This document shows positions 1 through 5,816 of a DNA stretch of 12,097 bases, piece by piece. The notes below the pieces were generated by a model that saw only the letters and a program-made list of their open reading frames with translations, made no database searches and had not been told where the DNA came from. How positions within the stretch are numbered: position 1 is the first letter of the stretch; each line of letters begins with the position of its first letter. The translations under genes were made by a program, and so were the position numbers. The DNA is from DASUPK01 sp963695675 (GTDB lineage: Bacteria; Actinomycetota; Thermoleophilia; Solirubrobacterales; 70-9): NCBI GenBank assembly GCA_963695675.1, contig CAVOGY010000008.1, positions 1-12,097 of the forward strand, read 5' to 3'.

Positions 1-112
1 CGACCGGGTCGGCGTAGATCTCCGCGACGAAGTCCTGGCCGGGCACCCGACGCTCCCACTTCACCGCCACCCCCTTCCCCTTCGGCGCCGGGGCAGCGCG
101 CTCTGGGGACAT
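1..112 (-). CDS. Unrecognised protein, N-terminal part only (cut by window edge)
   Basis: An ATG at 112 on the minus strand opens 37 codons that run off the window with no stop. The peptide begins MSPERAAPAPKGKGVAVKWE and continues to ...AEIYADPVG. Nearly every third base is G or C, as in the real genes of this window, which is the main reason to believe it. The first 14 residues are Ala/Pro/Lys-rich and look like a disordered tail. The following segment (around VKWERRVPGQDF) looks like the start of a folded domain, but I do not recognise the family. Only a weak purine stretch (AGAGA) lies about 9 nt upstream. The gene follows a decayed region on the same strand, so it may be the first intact gene after it. 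Confidence 0.45.
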   Translation of the reverse strand, partial: MSPERAAPAPKGKGVAVKWERRVPGQDFVAEIYADPV

Positions 113-181
113 GCTTGGGATCTCTGGGGTGGGATGTCGCCGTTCGAGCCGATCCGTTTCGTCCGGCGTCGACTCAACTGC

Positions 182-821
182 CTATCCCAGCGGGATCGTC
201 GCCCCGCCCAGCTTGATGCCGGCCGACGCCATGTCGAAGTTCAGTCCTCCGTCGACGGCCACGCGGGCCGGAGCCCTGGAACCAGCCCCACGCTGGGGCG
301 ACCTGGACGCACCCATTCTGACCGCTCGTCCCACGCCACCCCTCGACCTCGATCCGCTCGGTGTACACCTGCACCCGCCGGTTGAAGACCGCGTCCGGAT
401 CAGGCTGCGGAAACTCGTCTTCGGAAGCCCAGGTTGCGGTCAGGAAGTCGCGCGGTAGGTGGTGGAAGGGCTCGTTGCGGGTCGCGGAGGCTCAGGTCCC
501 ACTCGGCCTGGGCGCGTCCGTCGCGACGCGTCCAGTCGGCGCGACCATCGGTCAGAGTCGCGTCGGCGACACGGATGTAGAGTCGGGCGCGGCGGCAAGC
601 TCGTCGGCACCGAACTGGCGCTTGGTGGCGCGGGGCCCCGCGGCGCTCGAGTCGAAGACGACGAACCAGAGCGCACAGGTCGGAGCTTCCCCCGGGCGCT
701 TGTGAACGGTATGACGGATCCAGGCGCTGCGGCCCCCGCCGGGCTGGGTGAACTTCAGGTAGAGGCTCTCGTAGTGCCCGGCCTTCTCCGGGACGTCCGG
801 GAATCGCGCCTTGGTGCGCAT
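182..821 (-). pseudogene. Degraded lipocalin-like (AttH/CrtC or tocopherol-cyclase-like) gene, several frameshifts
   Basis: Reading starts at an ATG at 821 with MRTKARFPDVPEKAGHYESL, continuing through KFTQPGGGRSAWIRHTVHKR and LWFVVFDSSAAGPRATK. Near 585-600 the sensible protein moves to a second frame (RLYIRVADATLTDGRADWTR, AEWDLSLR). Near 470-485 it moves to a third (NEPFHHLPRDFLTATWASED, VQVYTERIEVEGWRGTSGQN). Near 250-265 it moves again (VDGGLNFDMASAGIKLGG), ending at a TAG at 182-184. Together about 210 residues resemble large lipocalin-fold AttH/CrtC-like proteins of actinobacteria. From memory these have the same opening, an EPFHHLP segment, a GHNWG-type motif and a WxW..G segment, and are nearer 300 residues. 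The GHNWG site here reads GQNG and looks damaged, and the C-terminus is short. Family assignment is by recall. Three or more shifts make this a decayed gene unless the sequence itself is poor. Confidence 0.6.
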
Positions 822-855
822 GGCCGCCGGGACGCTATCGCTCGACGCCCTCGAG

Positions 856-993
856 TCAGGCGGTGAGGCGAGTCGCCCGCGAGCGGACCTCAGCTACGAG
901 CTCGTCGGCGGCAGGCACCACCCGGTCTCGCATCAGGACCCGTCCGGCGACCACGGTGGTGTCGACCACCGAGCCGCTCGCCGCGTAAACCAC
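856..993 (-). pseudogene. C-terminal remnant of an amidohydrolase (cytosine/MTA-SAH deaminase-like)
   Basis: From a GTG at 993 the minus strand reads 45 codons to a TGA at 856-858: VVYAASGSVVDTTVVAGRVL, then MRDRVVPAADELVAEVRSRA, then TRLTA. The pattern YAASG..VDTTVVAGRVLMRDRVV matches the closing segment of the metal-dependent amidohydrolases of the TrzA/AtzA/MtaD group. There the chain leaves the barrel and finishes the small beta-domain just before a C-terminal helix. A TGA lies in frame at 1012-1014, only seven codons upstream, and ychF ends at 1043, so the roughly 400-residue catalytic barrel is absent. The piece is a leftover of deletion or rearrangement rather than a working gene. Codon third positions are still G/C-rich, so decay is probably not ancient. 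Confidence 0.6.
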
Positions 994-1042
994 CGGTCGG
1001 TCGAGGCGCGGTCATCGCCGCGACTCTAGTCCGAGCCACCGG

Positions 1043-2116
1043 CTATGTCCTGATGTGGACCACCTCGCCGTCGCGGACGACGTAGTTGCGGCCCTCGATC
1101 CGCAGCGTGCCGCGTTCGCGCGCGGCGGCGTACCCGCCGGCGTCGACCAGCTCTTCCCAGGCGATCACCTCGGCGCGGACGAAGGCGCGCTGGATGTCGG
1201 TGTGGACGCGGCCCGCAGCGTCATAGGCCGTGCCGCCACGGGGGAGAGTCCGCGCCATCGCCTCCTTGCCAGCATCCGCCGTGAAGAAGGTGATCAGGTC
1301 GAGGAGCTCGAACGCGGCGCGGATCAGGCGCTCGAGCCCAGACCGCTCGATGCCGAGCTCGTGACGCATCTCCTCGGCCTCGTCGGGATCGAGCTCGCCC
1401 AGCTCCGCCTCGACCCGCGCCGAGATCACCACCACCTTGGCCTCCATCTCTTCGGCATGTGCGACGAGGTCCGGCGGCGCCTCGGTCTCGCCCTCGTCGA
1501 CGTTGACCACGTAGAGGACCGGCTTGGCGGTCAGGGGCGAGAGCTTGCGAAGAGCGTCCGGCGCGGCCTCCGGCACCGGGACCTCGCGCGCGGGGCGCCC
1601 GGCGGCCAGCGCCTCGACGACCCGGTCGAGCCAGTCGCGCTCGGCGATCGCCTCCTTGTCGCCCGATCGCGCCTCCTTGCTGACTCGCTCAAGGCGGCGC
1701 TCCGCGCTCTCGAGGTCGGCCGCGAGCAGCTCGGTCTCGACCAGCTCGGCATCCGCAACCGGGTCGATCCGCCCCTCGGGGTGGGCGACCGCGCCCGCGC
1801 CGTGAGCCCGGATCACGTGGCAGATCGCGTCCGTCTCCCGGATCGAGGCAAGGAACTGGTTGCCGAGGCCCTCGCCCTGGGACGCGCCCTTGACCAGGCC
1901 GGCGATGTCGTGGAAGTCGATCGTCTCGTGCACGACCTCCGAGGAGCCGACCGTCTCTGCGACCGCCTCGATCCGCTCGTCAGGGACCTGGACGACGGCC
2001 ACATTGGGCTCGACAGTGGTGAACGGATAGTCACCGGTCTCTGCCCCTGCAGCGGTCAGGGCGTTGAACAGCGTCGACTTGCCCGCGTTTGGGAGCCCGA
2101 CGATCCCGATCTTCAT
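1043..2116 (-). CDS. ychF: Redox-regulated P-loop ATPase YchF (OLA1 family)
   Basis: YchF is an Obg-related P-loop NTPase that prefers ATP to GTP. It associates with ribosomes and has been linked to stress and oxidative responses; it acts in the cytoplasm. At 357 residues it has normal length. The P-loop GLPNAGKST is at residues 7-15, the switch-I threonines at 33-34 and the switch-II DIAGLVKGA at 70-78. The G4 position reads NVDE (205-208) instead of NKxD, the change that relaxes guanine specificity in this family. A helical insertion covers about 115-195. The C-terminal TGS domain runs from about 273 (ITFFTADAGKEAMARTLPRG) to the end (NYVVRDGEVVHIRT). The ATG at 2116 lies 18 nt after the PAP2 stop, so the two probably share a transcript. 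No good Shine-Dalgarno sequence is visible. Confidence 0.96.
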   Translation of the reverse strand: MKIGIVGLPNAGKSTLFNALTAAGAETGDYPFTTVEPNVAVVQVPDERIEAVAETVGSSEVVHETIDFHDIAGLVKGASQGEGLGNQFLASIRETDAICHVIRAHGAGAVAHPEGRIDPVADAELVETELLAADLESAERRLERVSKEARSGDKEAIAERDWLDRVVEALAAGRPAREVPVPEAAPDALRKLSPLTAKPVLYVVNVDEGETEAPPDLVAHAEEMEAKVVVISARVEAELGELDPDEAEEMRHELGIERSGLERLIRAAFELLDLITFFTADAGKEAMARTLPRGGTAYDAAGRVHTDIQRAFVRAEVIAWEELVDAGGYAAARERGTLRIEGRNYVVRDGEVVHIRT

Positions 2117-2134
2117 CGGCGGCGTCGCACCGGC

Positions 2135-2626
2135 CTAGAGCGGGGCGATCAGGCCGAGGCCGATGCCCAGCAACGCCCCGGCGATCACGTCGGACGGGTA
2201 GTGCATGCCGAGGTACGGACGGCAGGCGGCGATCGCGGCCGCCAGGACGTAGAGAATCGCCGCCTCGGGCGCGATCCGCGTCATCGCCGTCGCGCAGGCA
2301 AACGACGAGGTGGCGTGAGCCGAGGGGAAGCTGAGCGCACTCGGAGCGCCTCCCAGCGGCGGCAGACCCTCGAGCACCGGCCGCGGGCGCCTGACGATCA
2401 GCTTGACGGCATAGTTGAGGCCGATTGCGACCGGGCCGAGGATCCCCGCGAGGATCCAGTCCTCGCCGTTGTCGGGGTTGGCGAAGGCGAGCACGATCCC
2501 GATCACCAGCCAAACGGCGCCGTACTCGCCGATCCTGCCCAGTCCCTTTGCGACGGCTTCCGCCGTGGGCCCATGGAAGCGCGTCCGCATGGCGTAGAGC
2601 AGCCGACTGTCGAGGCGAGCAAGCAC
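2135..2626 (-). CDS. PAP2-family membrane phosphatase
   Basis: A compact (163 aa) integral membrane phosphatase of the type-2 phosphatidic acid phosphatase superfamily. Likely substrates are lipid phosphates or polyprenyl pyrophosphates, but the sequence does not show which. Signature motifs: K75xxxxxxR82P83 (KLIVRRPRP), P101-S102-A103-H104 (canonical PSGH with Gly to Ala), and R136xxxxxH142xxxD146 (CRPYLGMHYPSD, with Cys for the usual Ser before Arg). His104 and His142 are the catalytic pair and Asp146 supports His142. Hydrophobic segments lie at about 36-50, 56-72, 104-114, 120-134 and 146-162. I chose the GTG at 2626 over the ATG at 2590. It restores the usual N-terminal helix (LARLDSRLLYA), and a TATCCT box sits 8 nt upstream. 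The frame stays open further upstream, but that part is antisense to the BtrH-like gene. ychF follows after 18 nt. Confidence 0.88.
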   Translation of the reverse strand: MLARLDSRLLYAMRTRFHGPTAEAVAKGLGRIGEYGAVWLVIGIVLAFANPDNGEDWILAGILGPVAIGLNYAVKLIVRRPRPVLEGLPPLGGAPSALSFPSAHATSSFACATAMTRIAPEAAILYVLAAAIAACRPYLGMHYPSDVIAGALLGIGLGLIAPL

Positions 2627-2634
2627 GGCGGCGC

Positions 2635-2640
2635 AGGATA
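2635..2640 (-). promoter_or_regulatory. Candidate -10 box (TATCCT) for the PAP2-ychF unit, possibly leaderless
   Basis: On the minus strand TATCCT matches TANNNT and lies 8 nt before the GTG at 2626. No Shine-Dalgarno sequence fits in the gap, so transcription could start at or next to the start codon. I see no convincing -35 box. The call rests on position and a short consensus only. Confidence 0.35.
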
Positions 2641-2680
2641 AGGGGCGCGCCCGCGTGAGCGGCGAGCGGGCCTGATCCGC

Positions 2681-2686
2681 GACAAT
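2681..2686 (+). promoter_or_regulatory. Candidate -10 box (GACAAT) for the BtrH-like gene, possibly leaderless
   Basis: GACAAT lies exactly 6 nt before the ATG at 2693. There is no purine-rich ribosome binding site between it and the start codon. With the opposite-strand TATCCT box, the 66-nt gap 2627-2692 would hold two divergent promoters about 40 bp apart. Confidence 0.33.
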
Positions 2687-2692
2687 CGGTTC

Positions 2693-3685
2693 ATGGCCGA
2701 GACAGCCAACAGGGTGATGGTGCCCGGCTACCGGCACGTGCCCGGCAACCATTGCGGCTCGACCGCGCTGCGCAACCTGCTCGGCTTCCACGGCACAGAG
2801 ATCTCCGAGGAGATGGCGTTCGGGCTCGGCGCGGGTGCCTGCTTCTACTACGTCGTCCTCGACGAGCACTCCCCGTCGCGCTTCACGAACGGCCGGGCGG
2901 CTCGGCTCGAGGAGAACTTCCTCGAGCTCACCGGCGCCCCGCTGCGCCTGAGCACCGACGCAGACCCGGAGGGCTCCTGGCAGATGGCGAGGGAGGCGGT
3001 GGACGAGGGGAGGCCCGTCCTGCTGCTCACCGACCTCTACTACCTCGATCACTACGGCCGGTCGGCCCACTTCCCCGGCCACGCGGTGGTTCTCGCCGGA
3101 TACGACGAGGAGCTGGCTTGGCTCTCCGACACGGCCTTCGAGGACCTGCAGACCACCTCGCTTGAGGGCTTGCGCGAGGCGCGGCATTCCCAGCAGCCGC
3201 TCTTTCCGCTGGAGGGCCACGCGATCGAGCTTCCGGAGGGCGTGGAGCTCGACCGCGATGACCTGCTTGCTCATGCACCAAAGGCGATCGAGCGGGCGGC
3301 CAGCCAGATGCTCGAGCCGCCGCTCGGCGACTTCGAGGGGCTGCCGGCGATGAGGCGCTTCGCCGCCGAGGTGGCCAGCTGGCCGGAAGTGGCCGAGGAC
3401 GGGCAGTGGTGCGCGCGCTTTCTTTACCAGGTGATCGAGCGGCGCGGGACCGGCGGGGGCAACTTCAGGCGGATGTATTCCCGCTTCCTGGAGGAGGCGG
3501 GCTTCGAGGAGTCAGCGCTCGCGGCCGAGGCCGCCGAGGACTGGAGCAACCTTGCCCTCGCCGCCCGGACCGCGAGCGAGCCTGAGCAGCCGGATCCCGA
3601 GCAGTGGCGGGCGCTGGGCGACGAGGCCGCGCGGGTGCTCGACGCCGAGGAGCGGCTCTGGGCCGCCCTCGCCGCGCGCGGCTAG
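2693..3685 (+). CDS. BtrH N-terminal / DUF4872 family protein (papain-like fold acyltransferase relative)
   Basis: A 330-residue protein with the two-part layout of the BtrH/DUF4872 family. Its namesake BtrH transfers an acyl group from a carrier protein to an aminoglycoside in butirosin synthesis. The N-terminal half has a papain-like pattern: Cys21 in the opening NHCGSTALRNLL, His130 in HFPGHAVVLAGYD, and Asp146 in WLSDTAF as candidate catalytic triad. The C-terminal half carries the typical RGTGGGNFRRMYSRFLEEAG block (251-270), then an acidic, helical tail. No carrier protein, aminoglycoside or peptide synthesis genes lie nearby, so it is an orphan and its substrate cannot be inferred. No signal peptide or membrane segment is seen. 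It is divergent from PAP2, and its stop codon interlocks with that of the convergent methyltransferase. Confidence 0.85.
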   Translation: MAETANRVMVPGYRHVPGNHCGSTALRNLLGFHGTEISEEMAFGLGAGACFYYVVLDEHSPSRFTNGRAARLEENFLELTGAPLRLSTDADPEGSWQMAREAVDEGRPVLLLTDLYYLDHYGRSAHFPGHAVVLAGYDEELAWLSDTAFEDLQTTSLEGLREARHSQQPLFPLEGHAIELPEGVELDRDDLLAHAPKAIERAASQMLEPPLGDFEGLPAMRRFAAEVASWPEVAEDGQWCARFLYQVIERRGTGGGNFRRMYSRFLEEAGFEESALAAEAAEDWSNLALAARTASEPEQPDPEQWRALGDEAARVLDAEERLWAALAARG

Positions 3686-4293
3686 CTCTTCACGAACCTG
3701 GCGAAATACCCGAGGGCGTTCCCCACCCGTCGTTCGTAGGCGAGCCCGACCCCGCCGGCCCGCAGCCGCATCGGCGCGAGCCTGACGTAGTGCGGGTCCC
3801 CGAGCAGCTCCCCGACCACCAGCCGCCCGCCGGGCTTCAGCACCCGCGCCAAGTCGCGAAGAGCCGCGTCCTGATCCGGGATCTCGCCGAGGACGGTGAC
3901 CAGGAACGCGGCATCGTAGGTCCCGTCCTCGTAGGGCATCGCCGTAGCGTCGGACTGCGTGGGCGTCACGTTCGAAAGACCGCGCTCTCCGGCGCGTCTC
4001 ATCGTGTGGTCGAGCATCTCCTGCTGGAGATCGAGGATGTCCACCTGGCCACCGGGCTTGACCCACTCGGCGACGTCGAGCGTGTAGTAGCCGGTCCCGG
4101 GACCGACCTCGAGGATCCGCTCACCCGGCCGGGGGTCGAGTATCTCGCGAAGCCGCTGCCGGGTGATCAGCGGATGCGGCGCCTCGACCCAGAAGCGCTG
4201 CCCGTAGGGGCAGGCGGACGGGTTCTTCCGCCACCAGAGCGCCGCCCCGGCGACGCCGGCGGCAGCGCCGAGCACCAGGTGGCGCAGCTTCAT
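3682..4293 (-). CDS. Membrane-anchored class I SAM-dependent methyltransferase
   Basis: A 203-residue Rossmann-fold methyltransferase (UbiE/Methyltransf_11 type) preceded by one hydrophobic helix (residues 5-21, LRHLVLGAAAGVAGAALWW). The helix probably anchors it to the membrane with a basic WRK flank. Motif I is LEVGPGTGYYT (61-71). The acidic end of strand 2 is in VDILDLQ (84-90), the adenine-contacting Asp is D115 (QSDATAMPY), motif III is near DAAFLVTVLGEI (127-138) and KPGGRLVVGE follows at 153-162. The substrate is unknown, and the anchor suggests a lipid or quinone-like molecule. The ATG shares ATGA with the stop of the upstream 78-aa gene and has no Shine-Dalgarno sequence, so translation is probably coupled. 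It ends the five-gene run, and its TAG interlocks with the convergent gene's TAG in one CTAG. Confidence 0.88.
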   Translation of the reverse strand: MKLRHLVLGAAAGVAGAALWWRKNPSACPYGQRFWVEAPHPLITRQRLREILDPRPGERILEVGPGTGYYTLDVAEWVKPGGQVDILDLQQEMLDHTMRRAGERGLSNVTPTQSDATAMPYEDGTYDAAFLVTVLGEIPDQDAALRDLARVLKPGGRLVVGELLGDPHYVRLAPMRLRAGGVGLAYERRVGNALGYFARFVKS

Positions 4294-4526
4294 CCGGTGA
4301 AGCCGATGCGATGCTCGCCCGGGGCGCCGCGGATGAATACGATCCGGGTCAGATCGAGGGTGACGGCGCCGTCCTCGCTCTCCAACTCGAACCAGCGGGC
4401 CGCTTCGGTCGAGCTCTTCGCGGTCGAGGAGATCTCCTTACGGAGCTCCTTCAGCTTCGCCTCGGCCACCCGGACGCCGATCACCTGGCCTCCGACGAAG
4501 CCGATCTCGACCCGCTCGGCCGCCAT
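4290..4526 (-). CDS. Small conserved-looking protein of unknown function (78 aa)
   Basis: A 78-residue soluble protein that I cannot place in a family with confidence. It opens MAAERVEIGFVGGQVIGVRV, followed by a charged helix (AEAKLKELRKEI, about 22-33) and a Ser/Thr/Lys linker. Then come WFELESEDGAVTLDLTRIVF and the closing IRGAPGEHRIGFTG. This suggests strand-helix-strand-strand. The start (VEIGF) and end (RIGFTG) loosely recall DUF3107, but I treat that as weak. It is certainly a gene: GGAGGG sits 6 nt before the ATG, the ATG overlaps the epimerase stop (TGATG), and its own TGA overlaps the methyltransferase ATG. Being wedged between these two genes suggests a co-regulated role, not a known reaction. 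Confidence 0.75.
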   Translation of the reverse strand: MAAERVEIGFVGGQVIGVRVAEAKLKELRKEISSTAKSSTEAARWFELESEDGAVTLDLTRIVFIRGAPGEHRIGFTG

Positions 4527-4936
4527 CAGTGTCCCTCCGCAGGCTCGACGATTTCGGTCAGCACCCCGCCGGTGGAGCGCGGGTGAACGAAGGCGACTCG
4601 CGACTGCCGGATCCCGACCCGCGGCTCCGAATCGATCATCTCGATCCCCGCCTCCTTGAGCTTGCCGAGCACGCCCTCGATGTCGTCCACGGCGTAGGCG
4701 ACGTGGTGCAGGCCCGGGCCCTTGTTGTCGAGGTACTTGCCGATCGGGGTGTCCGGCCCGAGCGGACGCAGCAGCTCGACATGACCCTCCCCGATGTCGA
4801 GCAGCACCGCCTCGACCCCCTGGCTCTCGACGGTCTCGCGGTGCGCCACCGGCATCCCGAGGGTGCCCTCATAGAGGGCAACCGCCGCGTCGAGGTCATC
4901 GGTGGCGACGCCGATGTGGTCGATCCGGCCGAGCAC
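4526..4936 (-). CDS. mce: Methylmalonyl-CoA epimerase
   Basis: A vicinal-oxygen-chelate fold enzyme that interconverts (2R)- and (2S)-methylmalonyl-CoA. It links propionyl-CoA carboxylase to methylmalonyl-CoA mutase in propionate, odd-chain fatty acid and branched amino acid breakdown; cytoplasmic. At 136 residues it is normal size and holds two beta-alpha-beta-beta-beta modules (about 4-58 and 74-131). Likely metal ligands are His7 (IDHIGVA), His78 (GLHHVAYAV) and Glu128 (LTEIVEP). The 53-59 HVELLRP segment probably holds the fourth, and the PDTPIGKYL block is typical. The GTG at 4936 is the only good start; it has no clear Shine-Dalgarno sequence and lies 10 nt after the DUF1385 stop. Carboxylase and mutase genes are not in the window. 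Confidence 0.93.
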   Translation of the reverse strand: MLGRIDHIGVATDDLDAAVALYEGTLGMPVAHRETVESQGVEAVLLDIGEGHVELLRPLGPDTPIGKYLDNKGPGLHHVAYAVDDIEGVLGKLKEAGIEMIDSEPRVGIRQSRVAFVHPRSTGGVLTEIVEPAEGH

Positions 4937-4946
4937 GCGCTTGAGT

Positions 4947-5816
4947 CTACGTCGCGGGCAGCGGATCGCCCTGCGCCCGCTCGCCGTCGGCTTCCTGCTC
5001 GACGCGGAGGATCTCGCGCAGCGCCGCCACCCCGACCTCGAGCTGCTCGGGAGTCGGCTCCTTCGTGGCGATCAGCCTCTGGATCTCGTAGCCCGGGCGA
5101 TGGAAGGCGCGCGCGGCGGACGTATCGGAGTTGCGCTCGCTCCAGGCGAACATCTCGGCGGCCAGCGAGGCGCTGGCGACCCCCACGGCCGCCCTGGCGA
5201 GCGGGCCGGGCCGCTCGAGCGCGCGCTCGAGCAGGAGCTGCCCCGCCGCCGAGAGCACCAGCATCGGGACGACCAGGTTGGACCCGCAACGATCGTGCTC
5301 CTTGGTGGCGGAGGCTGGATCGTCGGAGCCGGCCTCGTAGGCGCCGATCGCCTTGTGCTCGACCCCGTGGTAGGCGGCCAGGTCACGATCACTGAGCGCC
5401 ACCATCGCGGGGGCGAGGCCGAGGGCCGCCTGCAGCAGCTCACGTGCCGCGCTCGAGCCCCGTCGTCGGAGCGCCCGGCTCGCGCTCGAGGCGACCAGCA
5501 TCGCGCCGATCACCCGGATGTCCTCGAAGGGAAGCCGTGCGGCGCGCAGCCTCATGCGCACGGTCGGGATCAGCATGAAGGCCTCTGCCAGCCTCAGCGG
5601 CCCGCGTAAGAGCGGCACCCGGGCGGCCAGGTCCGGAGCCAGCGCAGGCTTCCGGCCGGAGGCGACCTGGATCTCGCCGGAGTCATCCCGCGCGGCCGCC
5701 GACCATGAGGTCGGGCCGTGGATCAAGAGCCCGTTGCGCAGCGCCATCCCGCCGAGACGCAGGACGTAGTCCTCCTGCGCCGAGGCTTTGTCGCCGTTCT
5801 GGCTCGCGTCGCTCAC
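4947..5816 (-). CDS. DUF1385 family membrane-associated protein
   Basis: A 289-residue member of DUF1385, a family found in many Gram-positive and thermophilic bacteria without an established reaction. Diagnostic blocks: GGMALRNGLLIHGP (22-35, the family's GGQAVMEGVMMRGP-like opening), YHGVEHKAIGAYE (149-161), EHDRCGSNLVVP (173-184), and the closing PGYEIQRLIATKEPTPEQLE (241-260) before a helix. Hydrophobic stretches occur around 101-112, 128-141, 181-195 and 207-222. The conserved HGxEHK and HxRCGxN motifs carry His, Glu, Asp and Cys that could bind a metal, but this is inference. The opening lacks the family's usual Gln-Ala-Val. The GTG start shares GTGA with the M20 stop and has a strong GGAGG 8 nt upstream. 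Confidence 0.9.
   Translation of the reverse strand: MSDASQNGDKASAQEDYVLRLGGMALRNGLLIHGPTSWSAAARDDSGEIQVASGRKPALAPDLAARVPLLRGPLRLAEAFMLIPTVRMRLRAARLPFEDIRVIGAMLVASSASRALRRRGSSAARELLQAALGLAPAMVALSDRDLAAYHGVEHKAIGAYEAGSDDPASATKEHDRCGSNLVVPMLVLSAAGQLLLERALERPGPLARAAVGVASASLAAEMFAWSERNSDTSAARAFHRPGYEIQRLIATKEPTPEQLEVGVAALREILRVEQEADGERAQGDPLPAT

Noticed and set aside
1055..2641. Plus-strand open frame of 528 codons opposite ychF and PAP2
   Set aside because: It is antisense to two recognisable families with intact motifs. The translation is Arg/Asp/Leu-rich without domains, the usual mirror frame in high-GC DNA.
2627..3274. N-terminal extension of the PAP2 frame to 379 residues
   Set aside because: The extra residues are antisense to the BtrH-like coding region and have no homology features; the GTG at 2626 gives a normal-sized PAP2 protein.
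3604..4659. Plus-strand 351-codon frame opposite the methyltransferase and the 78-aa gene
   Set aside because: It is antisense to a clear SAM methyltransferase and a translationally coupled small gene; no domain features.
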